This document shows positions 39,901-47,418 of a DNA stretch of 64,000 nt, piece after piece. The number at the start of each line of letters is the position of its first letter. Within the stretch, counting starts at the first letter, position 1. This stretch comes from Phallusia mammillata (taxonomy: Eukaryota; Chordata; Ascidiacea; Phlebobranchia; Ascidiidae), in assembly GCA_003260075.1 (NCBI GenBank), contig QLIY01000098.1:37458-101457 (forward strand), read 5' to 3'. The notes under the pieces were generated by a model. That model searched no databases. It was not told where the DNA came from and saw only the letters and a list, made by a program, of their open reading frames with translations. The position numbers and the translations under genes were made by a program.

Positions 39901-42900
39901 CACAGCCAGTTAGATCGCAGGATATACGAGACGATGGAAGGCAATTGAATTAACTTGTGCGTATTAGACCTATTCAAGACCCTGATTGAATCTTTCGTGA
40001 CGTACAACTTTTATTTCTGTTGCGATGCCCAATTAGCAACACTGCGTCACTTTTTCAATAGGAAGCAGAGTTGTAAGACGGCCCGGGTTCTTAATTGAAA
40101 TCAAACAGATTTTGATTCGGACTTGAATTCACACTAGGTATCACTTGTGAGACAATTTCACCAACTTTCAAGCCTAATTCGTTTTTTTTAATCAGAATTC
40201 GGGCCAAGTGTTTTTTTGGCATGTACTTATTGTATTGACACAGAAAAGTCAGAAAAGCATGATTTGTTTATATGTTGCAATCCAAAATCCAAAATTAGCC
40301 GTTGTGGGTTTGGCAGGACTTATGTAAACAAGGTTTTAGTCAAGAGTAAACACTAATCCCATTGTTTTGTCAAGTTCAAGGTGAAAATTTGTCAAGTTCG
40401 AGTATCTGTGTGTGTTGTTTGGACTTTGATCACACTTGGAGAATCTCTAACCGCTGATGCTGCGTAACATGCGACCCAAATTATATCGACAACAAACCGC
40501 AAACATTTTATGTTTTTTTTCTTTTAAAACGACCACTGTGGTATCCAAGTAAATTGTACAAGGCAAACAAATCAACAGGAAACATAAGTCACAAGCATTA
40601 TAATATTAGGCAAGAGTTGTAAGTCGGGCCCGGCTTTTTAGGTTGGACTCTAATTCGGATCAAGTTCGGGCCTTACTCGGGCCTGACTACAAACTTGGCT
40701 CCTTTTGTGCCGCAATTTCATTACCTTCCGGGATGAGATCATGAACTGTACAAGCATGTACGTATAGTGTTTATATTAGAGGTTGGGTTTCTACGTCGAT
40801 AGTAAAGAAAAACACTAAACACGATAATTGCCTTTTTAACACGAAATCACAAGTGATCAAAAACACGTTTCAAGACTCCATGGAACATGCTTGATTTGGT
40901 TGACGATGTCGAAACCATGACCAAGACAGTTGACCTGCAAACCAGTTTGTGCACGCAAACTTGATTCAAACCGGAGGTCAGAAACCTTTCAAACACCGTG
41001 TTTCAATTTACTTATAATATGAAAATGGTAATGACAACATTCTGTGTTTAATTGTGGTTTGTGTGCATAACAAATACATGACAGACTGTCAACAACGAAT
41101 CGATCAGGTTTATTTATACCAATCACGTAAATTAAAACGCATTTTCACGTGTGTGATGAGCCCTGAAAAACAACATTTAAAGTGTAGAGTTGCTTTCACG
41201 TGACCTCAAAGATATTACATAACCTTTTGGTTTTGGGTTCGAACTTACCGAAGCGCATTTAACGCCACGGCATTTTCTTTTAAAGTTACGCCCAGTGGTT
41301 GTCACAACAAACTTTCAGGGTTAGATACGAGCACCATACCAGCTTAAATGCCGAATTTATTAACACGTCACTCTTAGGGCTTACCGCAGGTATAACGTTA
41401 ATCAAATATCAGGAGTCACGCCCCCGACACACCCCCTTTTGTGGACCGCTGGATTTCCAACGTGGTCACGTAATGACATTAAGGCACCGCTTTGGTAGGG
41501 GACGATGGGTAAAAATAACGCCAGCCGTAAGCTTGTGGTGCGTTTGGATTGTGGACAAGCACATGTTAGTGCGACGGGGCGTAAAAAGGCGCAACAAGAG
41601 TAAACTAGAGCAAATGTCAGTATGGGTATATAGACCTTGTAAAGTTCGTTTCGACACTGTTTACTTAGACTTTGGTCTCTGCCTAACAAGTACAACAACG
41701 GAATGAGAGTACTATTGTTTAAAGGAAATACAGTATTAACTGCTTTAGTGGCCCTTTATGTGAACAAGTTTTGAAAATAACACACCTCAAAACGACACCA
41801 GTTTGGTTGCCAAGAACGCATACAAAACGCCAATTCTAGATCAACCGGGGTAAAAATGTAAAGGAACCATTTTAAAGATATCTATGACATGTGTAAACTT
41901 TAAAGAGTTGAAACCACTCTGTCTTGGCAAAACGGGAAGAAACAAATCCAAACTAGACGGTGAAAAACAACAACAATATCTCTATGAAACTGGACCCATA
42001 ATAAACGATAGTAAGCCCAGTAAAAGACAATTGTTTAATTTGCTTTATGATTTATCAGCAGTGCAATTGCATTCATCTTGCTAAGCCGTAACCACACGTA
42101 AGGAGATAATCAGCATACCACGACGATGACATCCTAGCATCGGTTTCCTTTGCTACATGGGTCGACAAAAGGGGCGAATTTTCCGGCTACAACAACATTC
42201 AATATCCCGGGCACTATAGATAGCTAAACGGCATGGACTTTTAAGGCCAGGAAGCCAAGTAAGGTATGCCACGACCGCTCAGCTCAAATATCAGGTTATG
42301 GTGCCAGATGATGTTGACCTTATTATTACAGTTTACAGACGCCCGCAAGGGGGTACCTCAAAGTGGAAATGGGTTTTAGGTTTTCCCCGTGTTTCCCCCA
42401 ACAAATTATGTAATATCCTTGTGGGTTAAACCGTGAAACTGTGGAAAAACACAAAATGTACTGTAGAGTAACATCAGCAAAATTTTCTTGCCCAAAATGT
42501 ATGCAAAGATTTGGCCAAACCAAAACCGCTGTAGAACATTTTATATGTAGGCAACACATATTTAATTACAACGATTGCTGTAACATGTACAATTAAATGA
42601 AAAATTTTGTTTCTCACAAGACAGTCTCTCCTAATTCATTGCAAAATTTTGTTATTTTCATTTGTGTTTTTAAGTTTTGAATGTGCTGTTCATTTTTATA
42701 GAAATGACTTGTAAAAGCATACTTTATTTTTTTGCGCAATGCTTTAAGGACAAGCAGGGCTGTTAAAGTCTAAACCAGGGCGATTTTACGTTCAACTTTG
42801 CCTTGTTTAAACATTGCGGGGGGGGGGCGACTTGTAAAAGCATACTTTATTTTTTTGCGCAATGCTTTAAGGGCAAGCAGGGCTGTTAAAGCCTAAACCA

Positions 42901-45900
42901 GGGCGATTTTACGTTCAACTTTGCCTTGTTTAAACATTGCTCTTATCGCGGGTTTGGGAATTTGAGTGCCTACCCCTGACCGTGAAAAATGCAACGTATA
43001 CAAAGCAGGAATACATTCTCCTGTGTGGCTTGTGGAAAGATGCCTGATATCAAGAATCCTGGTTATCTAATCGCGGGTGGTCGTCGGGGTTAGGAAGTGT
43101 AAAGGCTCAGGAGTTCACTGTGGTAACCTGGCCTTCCATAGAAATTAAAACATCGTTTTGGAAAATTGGGGATAATTAAGGGCGTGGTTATGAAAAGGAG
43201 CACCTTTATCCGGTGGCACGGTAAGGAATCATTGTTATCTACACTCGTGCACGAAATTTTTAGGTATGTTTACATAACTGATAAATATGGTTAAATTCCT
43301 AAAATCTGCTTTGAGTGTTAAAACAGAACCTTTTTGGGTGTTTTACATAGTTTTTTTACATAGCGCATTTTACATAGTTTTCGGTTTAAACATCTCCCTT
43401 GCCTTAGTTCAATCCAATAAACATATCAGAAAAACTCATAAGGGGGGGGGGGGGTGTTAAACGCATTTTACATAGTTTTCGGTTTAAACACCTCCCTTGC
43501 CTTAGTTCAATCCAATAAACATATCAGAAAAACTCATAAAAAGCAACTGTAATAGGTTAACAAAAAATACTTGTTTAGAAAACTATGAAACGTCTTTGCT
43601 TTGCTGAACAGACCATCCGACATTGTTTTTTTAATGTTACAAGCGCGCTCTTGTACATTTTTCAACTACCTTCGTCATTTAACAGGAATAGAACCAAAAT
43701 TAGCGTCAAGGCCGAAATCATTACATTTCTTTACAACTCCAGAGCTTTTGACCTCCAGCGTCCGCGGCTTCAACACAAAAGGCCGGGCCACAAGTCAAGT
43801 TTGATGCATTTGGCAAGTGCTATGGGCTAATCGCAACGCGACAATTTGTCACACCGGTTAAGCTGGAGGCGATAGTCAGAGGCAATTGGTCACGTCCTTT
43901 ATTGCTAGCGGCGCTGGCCTACAATAAGGATCTTATGAGTGTAACAAAGACTTTAATCTGTGTAGCCCAAACAGCTGCGGTGGGCAAATTTCAACGACAG
44001 CCTTGTTGATTGATCATGTCCATTGAATTTTATAGTGTAACTCTGGGGGCTGGCTTAATGCGTTTTTGTTTTGAAAATGAGATTAAAACACCGTTATCGT
44101 AATAAATATTTGCTATTGGGACACAATAGCTACGGTCTTGGGAAGTAGCCTATTCAAAAAACGTAACTCCAAGAGAGCTTGTACATTGAAAATACGTTGT
44201 AACGAAGAAATTTCGATAAGCGCGGTTATGAACATAAGTAACAACAAATGGCAGTACATTGTGTTTTAAGTATGTACAAGCTCTCTAGCAGCTTTGTGCT
44301 CATTAAAATGCTTTGTTAATTTATTTCAATTTTGTGGTGCACAAGGATTGGTGGTATAAGCTTGCGGTATGACCAAAACGTAATAGTATACTATGGTTAA
44401 TATATGTATTATGAACAGAAGTGTGACACAACACAAAGTAGGCCATAAATTTATAGGTTTTGTAAAACATGACCTACTAATGTATTGAAAATAACATAGT
44501 CGCGTAGTCAGTGTTTTGCGCAAGGCACTTTAATCAAAGACAGAACTGCTATATGCATATAATACACAGTAGTGCATATGTTTTAATAATCACTGCTGTT
44601 ATGTGGAGTGCAGGTATTTAATAAAAGTTGTGAAAATAGTTTTCTTTTTGAGCCTCAATGCACGACTGAGCCGTAAAGCAGCGGTCTTCGCAACTTAGTT
44701 TGAGTTTTGCGAAGAATATAAATCGGATAGTTAACAGTGTCTTGGCATGGGCTCCCACTTGAACCCCTGCAAGCCCTAAAGTGGCAGCTCAAAGACTTTG
44801 TTAAAGCGACGCCTTCCCTACAGAAACGCATCAAGCTGGAGAGGTATTTAACGCCAAGCGACGACTGGCTTATGTGGTCGCGTGATTAAACAAAAATAGT
44901 GACTCACTCCTCGTGAAAGCATCTTTTCGCATCTCAAGCACCGACTGAGTGAACACAAAAGATAGCCTGATTAAACTGTATCTAGTGTATGACTTAAACC
45001 AGCGCACAGACCTGTGAGTAACTTATTTGTAAATTCACTGTGATCCCTGTAAAATTATCATCTCAGACGCAACTTGGCTACGGGAATGTGGCGTTGACAG
45101 ACCTTATCAATTTCAATAGCCTTAATGGGCGCTTTTTGGCACATTTTCAACTGTTACGGCCCTCCCTCACAGGCAACATTGATTTAAGTGACAAATATGG
45201 GTCAAAGGCTTCGTTACTCACCAGAACTCGAGTGATAAATTATTTTCCGAGGAAGTGATACTTAAATTGATGCAGCCAAATTGCAGCAAGTTGCCAAATA
45301 AAACAGCGGCCCTGTCGTCGGCGCCTGTGCCAATATTGACTCTGTTGGGCGACTTTTAATGACGACACAGCTGATGTTTGCCATTCAACAAAAGCGACAG
45401 GAATCTGCGAGACATAAGCGACCCCAATCCGCTACAAAAGTTACCAAATCTCAGATGTCAGTCGGGCATGGCATTTCGTGTCATGTTAGGGTTCAGGCTT
45501 GATTAAAACGATCTCGGTTTGTGCTTGACTTCAAGTATGACAATATCAGACCGAAAACATTGTAACACAAACAAAGATTAACTTCATACAAGACCACGTA
45601 TATTTCATTGTAGATAACCTGACTTGCATTTCTAATAAAGGATTTTTGAATTATACTCGGGTTAAAGGGCCGGGTTTCGGATTTGCACTTTTCGGTTTCT
45701 GGCCCCAATTTTCGATTTTTTACAACACTGTATTGAATACTTACAACGTCCTTGTGTCTCTTGGAATGTGCGGAAAACTCTCCAATCTTCGGTGAGTGCA
45801 TCTTACCGTTGCGATCAGGCAAACGCATCCGCTTGGACAAGACTGGTATCCATATCCACGCCGCTGGGACTCGACTTCGCGACCGAAGAAAACGGCAAGC

Positions 45901-45953
45901 AGCACGGCGGCTGGTAGCAAGACAGCCAGCCCGCGGGTTTGCAGACTGGGCAT
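6000..45953 (-). CDS. PXDN: Peroxidasin (LRR, Ig and heme-peroxidase matrix enzyme), 35 exons
   Basis: Secreted multidomain peroxidase. In known peroxidasins it makes hypobromous acid that forms sulfilimine cross-links in collagen IV of basement membranes. Exons in gene order: 45953-45745, 39363-39292, 36503-36432, 32483-32412, 31901-31830, 28653-28582, 27130-26958, 25928-25811, 25747-25665, 25176-25058, 24628-24508, 24016-23909, 22793-22632, 22135-22028, 21406-21290, 20642-20465, 18630-18506, 18139-18020, 17529-17419, 16992-16906, 16422-16317, 15913-15708, 15318-15165, 14377-14240, 13436-13258 (5' side lost), 12059-11875, 11403-11238, 10726-10611, 10052-9900, 9797-9649, 8980-8848, 8411-8205, 7530-7370, 7004-6769, 6331-6000. 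Apart from exon 25, every junction is GT-AG and frame-consistent. At least 1640 residues are recovered. Exon 25 is interrupted by an 80-G run. Domain blocks are described in separate entries. Confidence 0.93.
6769..14377 (-). CDS. PXDN: Peroxidasin exons 24-34: heme peroxidase catalytic domain
   Basis: Exon 24 (14377-14240) gives [10 protein letters not shown] and [10 protein letters not shown]. Exon 25 gives [18 protein letters not shown], whose DHD holds the heme-linking Asp, the distal His and a calcium ligand. Exon 27 has [12 protein letters not shown], exon 28 [13 protein letters not shown], exon 29 [10 protein letters not shown] (distal Arg and the heme-linking Glu). Exon 30 has AAYRFGHTM with the proximal His. 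Exon 32 has [13 protein letters not shown], exon 33 [14 protein letters not shown], exon 34 YENPAIFSP and [16 protein letters not shown]. All catalytic residues expected of an animal heme peroxidase are present, so the enzyme should be active. The 5' part of exon 25, which in relatives carries about 25-30 residues before FTHM, is missing behind the G-run 13437-13516. Confidence 0.92.
7155..7301 (+). repeat. Direct copies flanking a 10-G run
   Basis: Copy 1 (7155-7213) and copy 2 (7225-7301) flank the run 7214-7223. Copy 2 carries an extra 18 bp that itself looks like a small tandem duplication. Located in the peroxidasin intron between exons 33 and 34. Confidence 0.8.
7536..7773 (+). repeat. 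Direct copies flanking an 11-G run
   Basis: Copy 1 (7536-7649) and copy 2 (7661-7773) flank the run 7650-7660 and differ by one substitution and one indel. Copy 1 starts a few bases from the 3' splice site of peroxidasin exon 33 but leaves it intact. Confidence 0.85.
9290..9628. repeat. Degenerate 28-bp minisatellite (AGTACCTGCAGTACCAA type)
   Basis: About ten imperfect units of roughly 28 bp, each opening with AGTAC(C/T)T and containing a second AGTACC-like block, lie in the peroxidasin intron between exons 30 and 31. Units vary by substitution and small indels, so the array is old. It is rich in GTAC palindromes. Confidence 0.7.
12360..12613 (+). repeat. Direct copies flanking a 10-G run
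   Basis: Copy 1 (12360-12490) and copy 2 (12501-12613) flank the run 12491-12500. Copy 2 lacks an 18-bp stretch after the word AAGCGAGAA; otherwise there is about one substitution. Confidence 0.8.
12634..12878 (+). mobile_element. hAT-type MITE, truncated at a G-run
   Basis: It begins with the terminal motif CAGTGGTTCTCAACTGGTGG and shares internal sequence with the complete element at 22950-23238, in the opposite orientation. The second terminus is missing because a G-run interrupts it at 12879. Confidence 0.7.
12892..13046 (-). pseudogene. Displaced second copy of peroxidasin exon 24 region
   Basis: These 155 bp match 14154-14308 at equal length. The coding part (about 13046-12978, minus strand) encodes the same amino acids as exon 24 ([18 protein letters not shown] and onward). 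There are several differences, at least four of them synonymous. It lies on the wrong side of exon 25 and is bounded by G-runs on both sides (12879-12891 and 13047-13056). The pattern fits a misplaced allelic contig rather than a working extra exon. Confidence 0.75.
13058..13204 (+). repeat. Displaced copy of intron segment 13517-13663
   Basis: A 147-bp copy of 13517-13663 with a few substitutions, bounded by G-runs 13047-13056 and 13205-13215. The original lies beside the 80-G run. With the exon 24 copy it makes a scrambled block around exon 25. Confidence 0.8.
13437..13516 (+). other. 80-G run interrupting peroxidasin exon 25
   Basis: A pure homopolymer of 80 G. On the minus strand the open frame of exon 25 runs straight into the poly-C with no AG acceptor between it and the coding sequence, so the true 5' end of the exon is missing. 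Any proline or glycine homopolymer reading frame across it is an artefact. Most likely an assembly gap. Confidence 0.8.
13881..14153 (+). repeat. Direct copies flanking a 10-G run
   Basis: Copy 1 (13881-14011) and copy 2 (14022-14153) flank the run 14012-14021. Both contain GTTGTAAGTCGGGCCCG, the terminus of an interspersed repeat family also seen near 26615 and 40614. Copy 2 ends exactly where the segment copied to 12892-13046 begins. Confidence 0.8.
14459..14754 (+). repeat. Direct copies flanking an 11-G run
   Basis: Copy 1 (14459-14598) and copy 2 (14610-14754) flank the run 14599-14609, with a few substitutions and one 5-bp indel. Intronic to peroxidasin. Confidence 0.85.
14914..15171 (+). 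repeat. Direct copies flanking an 11-G run, reaching the edge of exon 23
   Basis: Copy 1 (14914-15031) and copy 2 (15054-15171) flank the run 15032-15042. Both include the 5' splice site of peroxidasin exon 23, but only copy 2 is joined to the exon. Confidence 0.8.
15165..16992 (-). CDS. PXDN: Peroxidasin exons 20-23: linker and N-terminal peroxidase region
   Basis: Exon 22 (15913-15708) encodes a stretch with [13 protein letters not shown] that corresponds to the known peroxidasin segment with DLLALFRYP. Exon 23 (15318-15165) encodes [12 protein letters not shown], then [10 protein letters not shown], matching the start of the peroxidase region with its cysteine pair. Exons 20 (16992-16906) and 21 (16422-16317) are short, in frame, and encode charged sequence ([29 protein letters not shown]). 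I do not recognise a counterpart in vertebrate peroxidasin; they are supported only by splice signals and phase, so they are less certain than the rest. Confidence 0.7.
17419..25928 (-). CDS. PXDN: Peroxidasin exons 8-19: five C2-type Ig domains
   Basis: Five immunoglobulin units can be read, each with a Cys in a V-x-L/F-x-C strand, a Trp about 12-15 residues later and a D-x-G-x-Y/F-x-C motif. Ig1 is exons 8-10 ([15 protein letters not shown]), Ig2 exons 10-12 ([15 protein letters not shown]), Ig3 exons 13-14 ([15 protein letters not shown]), Ig4 exons 15-16 ([15 protein letters not shown]) and Ig5 exons 17-19 ([13 protein letters not shown]). Vertebrate and fly peroxidasins usually have four, so Ig5 appears additional. 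Each Ig is split by an internal phase-1 or phase-2 intron. Between exons 17 and 18 lies a 10-G run with non-repeated flanks. Confidence 0.88.
17563..17836 (+). repeat. Direct copies flanking an 11-G run
   Basis: Copy 1 (17563-17694) and copy 2 (17706-17836) flank the run 17695-17705 and differ at about two positions. Intronic, between peroxidasin exons 18 and 19. Confidence 0.85.
18188..18346. other. Atypical segment ending at a 10-G run
   Basis: The stretch before the G-run 18337-18346 is noticeably more GC-rich than the surrounding intron and has no second copy in the window. On the minus strand about 18252-18070 is open ([20 protein letters not shown]), but this runs across real exon 18 in another frame. 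It may be a contig end from elsewhere. I cannot identify it. Confidence 0.3.
18420..18840 (-). repeat. Interspersed repeats with AGGTCGAAAC stem-loop core
   Basis: At 18688-18712 the minus strand reads CTGATGA, a perfect 5-bp stem GACCT/AGGTC with a 3-base loop, then GAAAC. Outer arms at 18713-18718 and 18678-18683 can also pair. A second, partial copy at 18429-18450 keeps the stem and GAAACAGTGT. A third copy at 930-954 has CTGCTGA. The flanking sequence to about 18840 is shared with about 960-1060. The core recalls hammerhead ribozymes of Penelope-like retroelements, but helix III would be minimal. Confidence 0.5.
19790..19925. mobile_element. MITE fragment (AAAGCATGTCGCTTTTTACG family)
   Basis: Shares the words GGATATAAACGGGTGTAACTG and AAAGCATGTCGCTTTTTACG with the more complete copies at 29070-29345 and 32702-32915. 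Only one terminus is clear. Confidence 0.55.
20150..20455 (-). repeat. Repeat with CTGATGA...GAAAC core and CCTGGCAGCA tail
   Basis: On the minus strand 20226-20194 reads CTGATGATGGCG, then a spacer, then GTTGAAACGTCGG and an AT-rich tail. The nearby ATGCCTGGCAGCAGTAGCTT at about 20422 recurs with variation at about 21850, 25012 and 27465. This arrangement is seen in animal retroelement ends of the Penelope-like type; the assignment is tentative. Confidence 0.4.
22815..22895 (+). repeat. tRNA-derived sequence with B box
   Basis: Contains GAATGGTCTGAAGGCGCT (A-box-like) and GGGTTCGAACCCC (perfect B box and T-arm) about 50 bp apart, resembling a long-variable-arm tRNA. The acceptor ends do not pair, so this is a tRNA pseudogene or SINE head, not a functional tRNA. 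Confidence 0.4.
22950..23238 (+). mobile_element. Complete hAT-type MITE with 8-bp target duplication
   Basis: 289 bp, starting CAGTGGTTCTCAA and ending TTTGAGAACCACTG. It is flanked by identical 8-bp duplications AGCTAAGA at 22942-22949 and 23239-23246, the diagnostic size for hAT transposition. It has no coding capacity. A related truncated copy lies at 12634. Located in the peroxidasin intron between exons 12 and 13. Confidence 0.88.
23275..23372 (+). repeat. tRNA-derived SINE-like sequence
   Basis: A B box (GGGTTCGAATCC) is followed by TGGGCCGGTGCC, whose GGTGC can pair with GCACC about 75 bp upstream, giving a tRNA-like outline. The A-box and anticodon region are degenerate, so a working tRNA is unlikely. 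Confidence 0.4.
26608..26830. mobile_element. Small inverted-repeat element (AGTTGTAAGTCGGGCC family)
   Basis: The left end AAGTTGTAAGTAGGCCCG and right end CCGGCCTGACTTACAACTCT are inverted relatives of each other. Related ends appear at about 13887, 14034, 40072 and 40614, and more diverged pieces at about 5385, 21090, 24915, 29545 and 35050. It has no coding capacity. Intronic to peroxidasin. Confidence 0.55.
26958..45953 (-). CDS. PXDN: Peroxidasin exons 1-7: signal peptide, LRRNT, five LRRs, LRRCT
   Basis: Exon 1 (45953-45745) starts [20 protein letters not shown], a clear signal peptide, followed by the LRRNT cysteine cluster CPSGCVC. Exons 2-6 are each exactly 72 bp and all begin and end in the same phase (2), so each encodes one 24-residue leucine-rich repeat, for example [18 protein letters not shown] and [18 protein letters not shown]. 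Such symmetric modular exons are typical of LRR genes. Exon 7 (27130-26958) is the LRRCT cap with [12 protein letters not shown] and later cysteines in ATCFAP and FVCP. Intron 1 is about 6.4 kb. The ATG at 45953 is chosen because the hydrophobic leader follows it directly. Confidence 0.9.
27348..27429 (+). repeat. Hairpin repeat with hammerhead-like core
   Basis: Arms 27348-27363 and 27414-27429 are inverted complements with one mismatch in 16. They enclose CTGATGA (27374-27380), a GACG/CGTC stem and GAAAC (27402-27406). The order arm, CTGATGA, stem, GAAA, arm is that of a type I hammerhead. However, the segment after GAAA does not give a convincing helix III with a NUH cleavage triplet. Confidence 0.45.
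29070..29345. mobile_element. MITE with AGACNTAAAAAGCGA ends
   Basis: The left end GATAGACCTAAAAAGCGATA and the right end GTTGCTTTTTAAGTCTACTT are inverted relatives. The interior matches 32702-32915 and 19790-19925. The right half is repeated again behind the G-run at 29392. Confidence 0.65.
29279..29515 (+). repeat. Direct copies flanking a 10-G run
   Basis: Copy 1 (29279-29391) and copy 2 (29403-29515) flank the run 29392-29401 and differ at about two positions. Confidence 0.85.
30770..30975 (+). mobile_element. pogo/Tigger-like MITE cut by a 72-G run
   Basis: It begins TA then CAGTAAACCTCGGTTAA, a terminus typical of pogo-like Tc1/mariner elements that insert at TA. It matches, in opposite orientation, the element at 60830-60966. 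It stops at the G-run 30904-30975, so its right end is missing. No direct repeat is visible around this run. Confidence 0.65.
32702..32915. mobile_element. MITE with GGCCCAAATAGACGTAAAAA ends
   Basis: The left terminus GGCCCAAATAGACGTAAAAA and right terminus TTTTTTCGTCTATTTGGGC are inverted repeats of about 30 bp with few mismatches. 214 bp, non-coding. Best-preserved of three family members in the window. Confidence 0.75.
35103..35343 (+). repeat. Direct copies flanking a 10-G run
   Basis: Copy 1 (35103-35217) and copy 2 (35229-35343) flank the run 35218-35227 and differ at about three positions. Confidence 0.85.
36504..39291. other. Peroxidasin intron between LRR exons 2 and 3
   Basis: About 2.8 kb with no recognisable exon, no G-run and no repeat with a clear boundary. 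The 128-codon open frame at 38517-38903 has no recognisable domain and no supporting splice context. Confidence 0.45.
42706..42940 (+). repeat. Direct copies flanking a 10-G run
   Basis: Copy 1 (42706-42817) and copy 2 (42829-42940), 112 bp each, flank the run 42818-42827 and differ at about two positions. Confidence 0.87.
43364..43539 (+). repeat. Direct copies flanking a 13-G run
   Basis: Copy 1 (43364-43441) and copy 2 (43462-43539), 78 bp each, lie on either side of the run 43442-43454 and differ at one position. Confidence 0.85.
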
Positions 45954-47418
45954 GTCTACACGAAGGGTGCTAGCTGTATTTCACTTAGAGCTGCTTCCCT
46001 AAGCTTGGGTTAAGGTTATCTGAATCCCTGGTGAAACAATTGAAAGTTGAACTTAACGATTGCAATTAGCTGCATTCCACACGAAAAGTTCTCTTTAATC
46101 CTGAGGTGCTTAAACTTTTTGTTATCGCCGGCTGCATTACAGGTTCGTATTTCACTAACGGCCGCCAGTCCGTCTGCTAAGCCTAAAATGAAAATTTGGC
46201 TCAACGTATACGTGTACTTGACTTGTGGTATGAAAGCCTCCATGTTTCTATGTCTGAAAAGCAGTTTTAGGCCAGTTTCGACAGCCAAATATCCAGCTAA
46301 GAGCTCTTATCAATACACGACCGTCAGTGCATACATTCTAAATACATGTGCGATCAGGCCTACATAAAATTCCTATCCCTATCTGCAGTTCATGAAACTC
46401 TGTTCAATTCACCCCACTGCATTTTAGCAGTGCAACTGACAACACTGAATTGCAGCTTAGTATTATCACAGCTGCGTGGAGTTGTAAGTCGTTCTTTCCT
46501 GTCGCATCCCGCGGCGCTTAGACCTGTACAGTTCCGGGCGCGGGGTAAATTGGCCTAGACATTACGTCAGGGTAACTTTTACCGGTTACCTGCGGCGCGA
46601 AGAGACAGCTCTGTTGATAAAACTCGCCGACGAATTTCCTCTCCGCTGTGACCAAGACGGTTTAGCGTCTGGCGCACACGCACGAAATCTTTTTTCTACC
46701 TTCACTGCCGTAACCTATTTTGTGTTGTGCTGCTATCTAGCGATAAATGCGCAGCCACATAGTTTTCTGTAGCGGGCATGTTCAAATTAGATATGAAATT
46801 TGTTTTCATTATCTGTCATTTAATTTTGGAACTCACCTCGATGATGATTTGTTGAATTGTTAGCCGTTATGTACGCGGTTTGTTATATATCGTTGTTAGT
46901 ATGGAGGGACGTTGCCCACGTTCACCTTGTTTATTTCCTTGCTTAAGACGGTAAAAACGCAGACTATGTAAGTGCGTTGAGCTCTAATAAACTCCCGAAG
47001 CGTCAGGTCAGGCTTATACCTGCTACTGGTACCACGTAGCCCAGTAGGGGGGGGGGGGGGGGGGGTCGTCCCTTTTTCCATTTTTTGTATGTTGCGCCTA
47101 TTAATAATAATAAAATCCACACCAAAAAATTATCTGTCATTTCATGCCCAATAAATATGTAACCACCAATTGTAACCTTAATTTTTGTGCTTCGTAAGGT
47201 TCTACCGTTGCGTTGCTATTTCGGATTGGTGACTGTTTAAAGCAATGGTGTTGTTATGGTTTTTTAGGGAACGCGCTTAACCTATTAAAGTGTAAATATT
47301 AATGAACCATTTTTTCGTACTGAAGAAGGGAAAAGCATGAATCAAACCGTTGAGTTACATTTGCCTTTTATTCATCAACCTTATCATTCAGGTTTGTAAG
47401 GCACTCCATGTATATTCT
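45954..47418. other. Intergenic region: peroxidasin upstream and carboxypeptidase 3' flank
   Basis: Both flanking genes run on the minus strand, so this holds the peroxidasin promoter and 5' UTR near 45954 and the carboxypeptidase 3' UTR near 47418. A 19-G run lies at 47047-47065 with no obvious duplicated flank. I see no further gene. Confidence 0.5.
47367..47372 (-). terminator. Candidate polyadenylation signal of the carboxypeptidase gene
   Basis: TTTATT on the + strand reads AATAAA on the minus strand, about 50 bp after the stop codon of the carboxypeptidase gene, a normal distance for a short 3' UTR. Confidence 0.5.

Larger units (their letters stand above)
39364..45744. other. Peroxidasin intron 1 (6.4 kb)
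   Basis: Contains members of the GTTGTAAGTCGGGCCCG repeat (about 40070 and 40614-40695) and two duplicated pairs around G-runs (42706-42940, 43364-43539). No additional LRR exon is seen, consistent with five repeats. First introns often hold enhancers, but I cannot point to one. Confidence 0.45.

Noticed and set aside
41299-41706. 135-codon open frame in peroxidasin intron 1
   Set aside because: No domain or similarity recognised; overlapping open frames on the other strand are equally long, as expected by chance in this less AT-rich patch.
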